10,998 nucleotides of DNA, taken from assembly GCA_020025375.1 (NCBI GenBank), contig JAHHSF010000034.1, positions 1-10,998 on the forward strand. The letters are read 5' to 3'. The position numbers and the translations under genes were made by a program. The notes under the pieces were generated by a model that searched no databases, was not told the DNA's origin, and was given only the letters and a program-made list of their open reading frames with translations. This DNA comes from Oscillospiraceae bacterium. Lineage in GTDB: Bacteria > Bacillota > Clostridia > Oscillospirales > Oscillospiraceae. Below are positions 5,072 to 10,998 of this stretch, one piece after another. How positions within the stretch are numbered: the first letter of the stretch is position 1; each line of letters starts with the position of its first letter.

Positions 5072-6799
5072 ATGATAAAGAAGCTTTTCAGCCGGGCCCG
5101 GGAATACAAGCGCTACGCCTTCCTGACCCCTTTGTTCGTCCTGCTGGAGGTGGGCACCGATGTGCTCCTCCCCCTGCTCATGGCCAGACTCATCGACTAC
5201 GGAATCGACGGCTCCGACCTGGGCGCCGTGTGGAAGTACGGCCTTTTCCTCCTGGGAACCGCCGCTTTGGCCCTTCTCTTCGGCGTCCTGTCGGGGCGGA
5301 CAGCCGCCGTGGCCTCGGCCGGATTCGCCAAAAACCTGCGCCACGACATCTTCTACAAGGTGCAGGACTTCTCCTTCACCAACATCGACCACTTCTCTAC
5401 CGCCAGCATCGTCACCCGGCTCACCACCGACGTGACCAATGTGCAAAATTCCTTTCAGATGATGACCCGTATTGCCGTCCGAGCTCCCTTCACGCTCATC
5501 GTGTCCTTTCTGATGGTCCTCTCCCTGAGCCCCCAGCTGGCCCTCATCTTCCTGTGTATCATCCCCTTCCTGGCCCTGCTCATTACCGTCCTGGTCCGCC
5601 GGGCCTTCCCCCTCTTCGAGAAGGTCTTCAAGACCTACGACAAACTGAACAACGTGGTTCAGGAGAATCTGCGTGGCATCCGGGTGGTGAAGAGCTACGT
5701 CCGTGAGGACCATGAGACCGAGAAGTTCGCTACCGTTTCCGGGGAGATGTACGCCCTCAACTGTGCCGCGGAAAAGATCATGGCCTTCGCTATGCCCGCC
5801 ATGCAGCTGGCGGTCTACGCAGCCATGATCCTCATCTCCTGGTTCGGCGCCCGGTTGGTGGTGGGCGGAAACCTCTCCACCGGCCAGCTTACCAGCGTCT
5901 TCACCTATTCCATGCAGATCCTTATGAGCCTGATGATGGTAGCCATGGTACTGGTCATGCTCACCATGAGCAAGGCCAGCGCCGAGCGCATCGCGGAGGT
6001 CCTGGACGAGGTCCCCGACCTCACCGCACCTGCCAACCCTGTCCGCGAGGTCAAGGACGGCTCCATTACCTTCCATCATGTGGATTTCAGCTACTCCAAG
6101 GACCCCAATAAGCTGGCCCTGTCCGGGGTGGACCTGGACATCCACTCTGGGGAGACCGTGGGCATCCTGGGCGGTACGGGTAGTGCGAAAAGCTCCCTGG
6201 TCCAGCTCATCCCCCGTCTTTACGACGTTACCGCCGGCTCCGTGAAGGTGGGCGGCGTGGACGTGCGGGAGTATGACCTGGAGGTTCTTCGGGACACGGT
6301 GGCCATGGTCTTGCAGAAAAACGTCCTCTTCTCGGGCACCATCAAGGAAAATCTGCGCTGGGGCGACCCCAATGCCTCCGACGAGGAGCTGGTTCGGGTG
6401 TGCAAGCTGGCCTGCGCCGATGAGTTCATCTCCACTTTCCCCGATGGGTACGACACCCACATTGAGCAGGGTGGCTCCAATGTCTCGGGCGGCCAGAAGC
6501 AACGGCTCTGCATTGCCCGGGCTCTGCTGAAAAAGCCCAAGATTCTCATTCTGGACGACTCCACCTCGGCGGTGGATACCAAAACCGACGCCGCCATCCG
6601 CAAGGCCTTTCGGGAGGAGATCCCCAACACCACTAAGCTCATCATTGCTCAGCGGATTTCCTCGATTCAGGATGCGGACAAGATCATCGTCCTGGACAAC
6701 GGCCGTATCGCCGCCACGGGCACCCATGAGGAGCTACTGGCAACCAACCAGATCTATCAGCAAGTTTACTATTCTCAGCAGAAAGGGGGGCTTGAATAA
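5072..6799 (+). CDS. ABC exporter half-transporter, degenerate-site subunit (BmrC/LmrC-like)
   Basis: One half of a heterodimeric ABC exporter, with a six-helix membrane domain (about residues 15-310) fused to an ATPase domain (about 330-575). Visible motifs are Walker A GGTGSAKS (367-374), Q-loop Gln415, signature VSGGQ (471-475) and Walker B ILILDD (491-496). Two key residues differ from an active ATPase: Asp496 replaces the catalytic Glu, and Gln527 (IAQR) replaces the switch His. This is the pattern of the degenerate-site subunit in BmrC, LmrC and TM287, which must pair with a catalytic partner. The partner is encoded immediately downstream with a one-base overlap (TAATG). ATG 5072 was chosen, with GGAGG 10 nt upstream; a TTG at 5066 is in frame but close to the ribosome binding site. 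Relatives export drugs or hydrophobic compounds; the substrate here cannot be told. Confidence 0.93.
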   Translation: MIKKLFSRAREYKRYAFLTPLFVLLEVGTDVLLPLLMARLIDYGIDGSDLGAVWKYGLFLLGTAALALLFGVLSGRTAAVASAGFAKNLRHDIFYKVQDFSFTNIDHFSTASIVTRLTTDVTNVQNSFQMMTRIAVRAPFTLIVSFLMVLSLSPQLALIFLCIIPFLALLITVLVRRAFPLFEKVFKTYDKLNNVVQENLRGIRVVKSYVREDHETEKFATVSGEMYALNCAAEKIMAFAMPAMQLAVYAAMILISWFGARLVVGGNLSTGQLTSVFTYSMQILMSLMMVAMVLVMLTMSKASAERIAEVLDEVPDLTAPANPVREVKDGSITFHHVDFSYSKDPNKLALSGVDLDIHSGETVGILGGTGSAKSSLVQLIPRLYDVTAGSVKVGGVDVREYDLEVLRDTVAMVLQKNVLFSGTIKENLRWGDPNASDEELVRVCKLACADEFISTFPDGYDTHIEQGGSNVSGGQKQRLCIARALLKKPKILILDDSTSAVDTKTDAAIRKAFREEIPNTTKLIIAQRISSIQDADKIIVLDNGRIAATGTHEELLATNQIYQQVYYSQQKGGLE

Positions 6800-8718
6800 T
6801 GGCGGGACCCATGCACGGCAGACAGGGCCACGGACACGGAAAAGGCCAGGGCGCAAAGGACCCAAAAAAGACCCTGAAGCGGCTCATGAGCTACTTCAAA
6901 GCCTATAAAGGCCGATTCGTGGTCGTCCTTCTCTGCATCCTCCTGGGGGCGCTGGCAAACGTGTCAGCTTCCTTGTTCCTCAAGGCCCTCATTGACGACT
7001 ACGTCGCCCCCCTCCTGCTTCAGGCAGAGGCCGACTTCTCCCCCTTGCTCCGGGTGCTGACCACCATGGCCTGTATCTACCTGGGCGGCGCGGTGGCCTC
7101 CTTCACCTATAACCGGCTCATGATCGGCATCTCCCAGAACATCCTTCAGGATGTGCGGAACAGCCTTTTCGCCAAGGTACAGACCCTCCCCGTCCGCTAC
7201 TTTGACACCCATACCCACGGGGACATGATGAGCCACTTTACCAACGACATCGACACCCTGCGGCAGATGCTCTCCCAGTCCATCCCCCAGCTCTGCTCCT
7301 CCGGCATCACCATTCTGGCCGTCTCCTTTGCCATGCTCACCACCAGCATCCCCCTCACCCTGGTGGTGGTTTTGGGTGTCTTTGGGATGCTCCGGGTTGT
7401 GGGCACCCTTGGGAGCAAATCGGGCAAGTATTTCCTCGCCCAGCAACAGTCCCTGGGCAAGGCCAACGGCTTTATTGAGGAAATGATTCACGGACAGAAG
7501 GTTATCAAGGTTTTCAACCACGAGGAGACGGCCAAGGCCGACTTCGATGCCCTGAACGAGGAACTCCGGGCCAATGCCACCCGCGCCAATAAGTTTGCCA
7601 ACATTCTCATGCCCATCATGATGAATATCGGCAACCTCCTCTATGTGGTCATCGCCATCGTGGGCGGCACCCTCGCCATCACCGGGGTCACCGGAGCCCT
7701 CACCCTGGGTTCTATCGCCGCCTTCCTCCAACTCACCCGGAGCTTCGTCAACCCCATCAGCCAGGTTTCCCAGCAGATGAACTCCATCATCATGGCCCTG
7801 GCGGGTGCCGAGCGTATTTTCGCCCTCATGGACGAAGAGCCAGAGCCCGACGAAGGCACCGTCACCCTGGTGACCGCCAAGTACGACGCCAAGGGGGAAC
7901 TCACTGAGAACGATTCCGACGAACACACCGGGACTTGGGCCTGGAAGATTCCCCAGGACGACGGTACCTTCTCCTACACCAAGCTTACCGGTGACGTGCG
8001 ATTCTTTGACGTGGACTTCGGCTACACCGAGGAGAAGCTTGTCCTCCAAGACATTTACCTCTGCGCCGAGCCTGGGCAGAAGGTGGCCTTTGTGGGGGCC
8101 ACCGGCGCGGGCAAAACCACCATCACCAACCTGATAAATCGCTTCTACGACCTGGCCGACGGCAAGATCCGGTACGACGGCATCAATATCAACAAAATCA
8201 AAAAGGCCGATCTGCGCCGGAGCCTGGGCATTGTCCTTCAGGAGACCTGCCTCTTTACCGGAAGCGTGATGGACAACATCCGCTACGGCAAGCTGGATGC
8301 CAGCGACGAAGAGTGCATCGCCGCCGCCCAATTGGCGGGAGCCGACGACTTTATTACCCGCCTGCCCCAGGGGTACGACACTCTCATTGACGGGGAGGGC
8401 GGCCAGCTTTCCCAGGGTCAGCGTCAGCTTTTGGCCATCGCCCGGGCCGCCGTGGCCGACCCGCCGGTCATGATCCTGGACGAGGCCACCTCCTCCATCG
8501 ACACCCGCACCGAGGCCATCGTCCAACGGGGCATGGACGGTCTCATGTACGGCCGCACCGTCTTTGTCATTGCCCACCGTCTCTCCACCGTTCAGAACTC
8601 CGATGTCATCATGGTTCTGGAACAGGGTCGCATCATCGAGTCCGGCACCCACGACCAGCTGATTTCCGAGCATGGAAAATACTATCAGCTCTACACCGGA
8701 GCCTTTGAATTGGAATAA
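6799..8718 (+). CDS. ABC exporter half-transporter, catalytic subunit (BmrD/LmrD-like)
   Basis: The catalytic partner of the preceding half-transporter, 639 residues. A Gly/His-rich N-terminus (MAGPMHGRQGHGHGKGQG) precedes a six-helix membrane domain (about 35-345). An acidic, hydrophilic insert of about 50 residues (346-397) follows, then the ATPase domain (about 398-639). Motifs are Walker A GATGAGKT (433-440), Q-loop Gln481, signature LSQGQ (537-541), Walker B MILDE with catalytic Glu562, and switch His593. The signature deviates from LSGGQ; because sites form across subunits, LSQGQ would face the partner's degenerate Walker A/B, while the partner's VSGGQ completes the active site here. 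The longer second subunit with an insert before the ATPase domain matches the BmrD arrangement. A purine-rich AAAGGGGGG sits upstream, and the start shares one base with the preceding stop, so coupled translation in fixed ratio is likely. Confidence 0.94.
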   Translation: MAGPMHGRQGHGHGKGQGAKDPKKTLKRLMSYFKAYKGRFVVVLLCILLGALANVSASLFLKALIDDYVAPLLLQAEADFSPLLRVLTTMACIYLGGAVASFTYNRLMIGISQNILQDVRNSLFAKVQTLPVRYFDTHTHGDMMSHFTNDIDTLRQMLSQSIPQLCSSGITILAVSFAMLTTSIPLTLVVVLGVFGMLRVVGTLGSKSGKYFLAQQQSLGKANGFIEEMIHGQKVIKVFNHEETAKADFDALNEELRANATRANKFANILMPIMMNIGNLLYVVIAIVGGTLAITGVTGALTLGSIAAFLQLTRSFVNPISQVSQQMNSIIMALAGAERIFALMDEEPEPDEGTVTLVTAKYDAKGELTENDSDEHTGTWAWKIPQDDGTFSYTKLTGDVRFFDVDFGYTEEKLVLQDIYLCAEPGQKVAFVGATGAGKTTITNLINRFYDLADGKIRYDGININKIKKADLRRSLGIVLQETCLFTGSVMDNIRYGKLDASDEECIAAAQLAGADDFITRLPQGYDTLIDGEGGQLSQGQRQLLAIARAAVADPPVMILDEATSSIDTRTEAIVQRGMDGLMYGRTVFVIAHRLSTVQNSDVIMVLEQGRIIESGTHDQLISEHGKYYQLYTGAFELE

Positions 8719-8721
8719 TGT

Positions 8722-8761
8722 AAAAAAGGAAGCCCTGGCATCAGCCAGGGCTTCCTTTTTT
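8722..8761. terminator. Bidirectional intrinsic terminator between convergent genes
   Basis: GGAAGCCCTGGC (8728-8739) and its exact complement (8744-8755) form a 12-bp stem with a 4-nt ATCA loop. It is flanked by A6 and T6 that can extend the stem to 18 bp and give a U-tract in either direction. It lies 3 bp after the exporter stop and 1 bp after the pfkA stop on the other strand, so it serves both operons. Confidence 0.95.
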
Positions 8762-8762
8762 G

Positions 8763-9743
8763 TTATCCCATGCCGGAGAGGGCTCGCATGACCTCGTAGG
8801 TTTGCTCGTTAAGGCCCTTCTTCATAGACAGAGCCTCCTCGATGTCGTAGTTGACGTACTCCTCCCCCTGGAGACCGATGACCCGGTTCTTTTTTCCCTC
8901 GGCCAGAAGAGTGACTGCCTCATAGCCCATATTGGTGGCAGTGACCCGGTCCCGGGCGGTGGGAGCGCCGCCCCGCTGTACATGGCCCAAGACTGTGACC
9001 CGGGTGTCCAGGCTGGTGGCCTCCTTGATCTTAGTGGCCACATCGTAGGCGCTCCCCACCCCTTCGGCCACGATGACCATAAAATGGGTCCGGCCTCCAA
9101 TGCGAGCCCGGCGGATGGGCTCCACCACGTCCTTCGCAAAGTTTACCTTGTGCTCGGGGACCAGCACACAGGTGGCACCGCAGGCCACTCCCACGTACAT
9201 GGCCAAATGCCCGGCGTTGCGGCCCATGACCTCCACCACAGAGCAACGCTCATGGGACTGCATGGTGTCGCTCAGCTTGTCAATGGAATCGATGGCAGTC
9301 TGACAAGCGGTATCGAAACCAATGGTATAGCTGGTGCAAGCGATGTCGTTGTCGATGGTGCCGGGAATACCCATGACTGGGATTCCCTGCTTGCTCATGG
9401 CCAGCAGGCCCCGGAAGGTGCCATCCCCGCCAATGCCAACCAGGGCCTCCAGCCCCAGGAGCTTACAGGTGCCCATTGCCTTTTCCTGCCCCAGCTTGGC
9501 CTTAAAGTCCTCGCTCCGGGCGGAGTACAGGACAGTACCACCACGGCGGAGCAGGCCGTTGACACTGTCAAAATTCATGGGGAAGATATCCCCGTTGATG
9601 AGGCCGTGATAGCCGCGGCGAATGCCAACGCACTCGATTCCCCGATCCACGCAGGTCCGAACCACGCCTCGGACAGCGGCATTCATGCCGGGGGCATCTC
9701 CCCCGCTGGTAAAGACACCAATTCGATGCACCGCGTTTTCCAT
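8763..9743 (-). CDS. pfkA: ATP-dependent 6-phosphofructokinase
   Basis: PfkA phosphorylates fructose 6-phosphate to fructose 1,6-bisphosphate, the committed step of glycolysis, in the cytoplasm as a tetramer. The 326 residues match the short bacterial form. Motifs are the N-terminal GVFTSGGDAPGMN (9-21), GGDGT (105-109), catalytic PGTIDND with Asp131 (127-133), the substrate loop EVMGR (171-175) and GHVQRGG (253-259). Gly108 in GGDGT is the residue linked to ATP use; pyrophosphate-dependent enzymes usually carry Asp there. AAAGGAGG lies 8 nt before ATG 9743. The aminotransferase gene ends 24 bp upstream on the same strand with no promoter visible between, so the two are likely co-transcribed, and the shared terminator at 8722-8761 ends the transcript. 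Confidence 0.96.
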   Translation of the reverse strand: MENAVHRIGVFTSGGDAPGMNAAVRGVVRTCVDRGIECVGIRRGYHGLINGDIFPMNFDSVNGLLRRGGTVLYSARSEDFKAKLGQEKAMGTCKLLGLEALVGIGGDGTFRGLLAMSKQGIPVMGIPGTIDNDIACTSYTIGFDTACQTAIDSIDKLSDTMQSHERCSVVEVMGRNAGHLAMYVGVACGATCVLVPEHKVNFAKDVVEPIRRARIGGRTHFMVIVAEGVGSAYDVATKIKEATSLDTRVTVLGHVQRGGAPTARDRVTATNMGYEAVTLLAEGKKNRVIGLQGEEYVNYDIEEALSMKKGLNEQTYEVMRALSGMG

Positions 9744-9767
9744 GGTCTGTTCCTCCTTTATAACCGA

Positions 9768-10958
9768 TCAGTCCTGCAGGAATTTTTCCAGCCGGTTCAG
9801 ACCTTCGTCAATGTTCTTCATGCTGGTGGCGTAGGACCAGCGGACGAAGTCCCCGGTGCCGAAGCCGGTGCAGGGTACGGTGGCCACCAGCCCCTCCTTC
9901 AGGAAAAGGGAAGAGAAATCGTCCGCATCTTGAATCGTCACCCCATGGAGGGTCTTCCCTTTCAGCTTCTGAATGTTCATCATGATATAGAAGGCACCCT
10001 CTGGCTTGAGGCAACTCACACCCTCAATGGCGTTCATCCGCTCCACAAAGTGATTGCGCCGTTCCTCAAAGGCCTTACACATAGCGGCAATTTCCTCCTG
10101 GGGACCGACCAAGGCTTCCACTGCGCCTTTCTGGGCAAAAGAGGCAGGAGAGCCGGTAGAGTGGCTCAGGTAGTTGCCCATGGCCTTGATGATATCCTCA
10201 CAGGCGGCGGCGTAGCCAATGCGCCAGCCGGTCATGGCGTAAGACTTGGAAACGCCGTTAATCAAAATGGTGCGCTCCTTCACCTCGGGACTCAGAGTCG
10301 GGAAGCTGGTGAAGGTCCGGCCGTCGTAGACCAGGTTGCAGTAAATCTCGTCGGACAGGATATAGAGGTCGTGCTTCACACACACATCGGCCAAAGCCTT
10401 CAGTTCCTCCCGACTGTATACCATGCCAGTGGGATTGGAAGGATTGTTCAGCATGAGGGCCTTGGTCCTGGACGTGATGGCCGCCTCCAGCTTTTCAGGG
10501 GTGAGCTTGAACCCTTCTTCCTCGGTGGCCGTGACTACCACAGGAGTCCCCCGTACCATCTGGACCATCTCTACGTAGCTGACCCAATAGGGAGCGGGGA
10601 TGATAATCTCGTCCCCGGGATCGGTAATGGTCTGGAGGGCCACATAAAGCACATGCTTGGCTCCGCTGGCAATGACCACCTCAGAGGGCTTATAGTCCAA
10701 ATTGAAGTCCAGCTTCAGGCGGGTACAGACCGCTTTCCGCAGCTCGGGAATCCCGGAGGCAGGCGTGTACTTGGTGAAGTCTTCCTGGATGGCCCGGATG
10801 CCGGCCTGCTTGATGTGCTCCGGCGTGCCGAAATCCGGCTCACCAGCGCCAAAGCCGATGACGTCCACACCATCGGCCTTCATCTGCTTATAGAGGCTGT
10901 CAATGGCCAGGGTGGTAGATGCCTGGACGGCAACCGCATGAGAAGAAAGTTTTTTCAT
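9768..10958 (-). CDS. Class I/II PLP-dependent aminotransferase (aspartate aminotransferase-like, subgroup I-gamma/AspB type)
   Basis: A 396-residue cytoplasmic PLP enzyme of fold type I that moves amino groups between an amino acid (probably aspartate) and a 2-oxo acid. Motifs include GAGEPDF (37-43), NNPSNPTG (171-178), the cofactor-binding DEIY (203-206), and SKSYAMTGWR (237-246) with the Schiff-base Lys238 and phosphate-binding Arg246. A C-terminal VRWSYATS stretch holds the expected carboxylate-binding Arg. Length and motifs fit the AspB-like group common in Firmicutes, which also includes enzymes acting on aromatic amino acids, so substrate is inferred. The start at 10958 is preceded by only a G-run (TTTTGGGGGTTTTACA), a weak ribosome binding site compared with the other genes here. 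It is the first gene of a probable two-gene operon with pfkA; its promoter lies mostly beyond the right edge. Confidence 0.93.
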   Translation of the reverse strand: MKKLSSHAVAVQASTTLAIDSLYKQMKADGVDVIGFGAGEPDFGTPEHIKQAGIRAIQEDFTKYTPASGIPELRKAVCTRLKLDFNLDYKPSEVVIASGAKHVLYVALQTITDPGDEIIIPAPYWVSYVEMVQMVRGTPVVVTATEEEGFKLTPEKLEAAITSRTKALMLNNPSNPTGMVYSREELKALADVCVKHDLYILSDEIYCNLVYDGRTFTSFPTLSPEVKERTILINGVSKSYAMTGWRIGYAAACEDIIKAMGNYLSHSTGSPASFAQKGAVEALVGPQEEIAAMCKAFEERRNHFVERMNAIEGVSCLKPEGAFYIMMNIQKLKGKTLHGVTIQDADDFSSLFLKEGLVATVPCTGFGTGDFVRWSYATSMKNIDEGLNRLEKFLQD

Positions 10959-10998
10959 TGTAAAACCCCCAAAAGGTTGAATTGATTTCCGGCTTGCC

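Noticed and set aside
4994..6727. 577-codon open frame on the minus strand opposite the first ABC gene, and similar long frames at 6964-8673 (minus), 2644-3735 (plus) and 8760-10985 (plus)
   Set aside because: They lie wholly antisense to genes with unmistakable motifs. Their translations are Gly/His/Asp/Val-rich low-information protein with no domains; they arise because TTA, CTA and TCA codons are rare in the GC-rich genes.

Overview
The window is chromosomal DNA from a GC-rich Gram-positive anaerobe, most likely a gut Clostridia member of the Oscillospiraceae type. This is inferred from strong AGGAGG-type ribosome binding sites, the gene families present (DUF4179 anti-sigma, CsoR/CopA, DUF378, a BmrCD-like exporter) and codon choice. 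There are no RNA genes, insertion sequences, CRISPR arrays or phage genes that I can support. No wholly new system stands out; the more unusual signals are regulatory or architectural.

Left part, all on the minus strand (read right to left): a small DUF378 membrane protein (about 4570-4785) ends in a clear intrinsic terminator. Next comes a copper-homeostasis operon, csoR (4169-4432) then copA (1642-4158), driven by a promoter whose start region is overlapped by a CsoR-type GC-rich palindrome. After a hairpin, an ECF-like sigma factor gene (1087-1557) overlaps by 4 nt (ATGA) a DUF4179 membrane anti-sigma gene, which runs off the left edge. The copper logic is standard: CsoR represses until Cu(I) binds its Cys-His-Cys site, then CopA exports Cu(I). 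CopA is unusual in carrying a second CopZ-like metal-binding domain at its C-terminus, preceded by an internal Shine-Dalgarno and ATG.

Middle: a divergent intergenic region (about 4786-5071) holds a strong hairpin, a possible 35-codon minus-strand small ORF with a good ribosome binding site, a repeat that pairs with the DUF378 ribosome binding site, and a near-perfect 18-bp palindrome at the presumed start of the rightward transcript.

Right part: two plus-strand genes overlapping by one base (5072-6799, 6799-8718) encode the two halves of a heterodimeric ABC exporter with one degenerate and one canonical ATP site, as in BmrC/BmrD, LmrC/LmrD and TM287/288. A perfect bidirectional terminator (8722-8761) separates it from a convergent minus-strand pair. 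That pair is a class I PLP aminotransferase (9768-10958) followed 24 nt later by ATP-dependent 6-phosphofructokinase pfkA (8763-9743).
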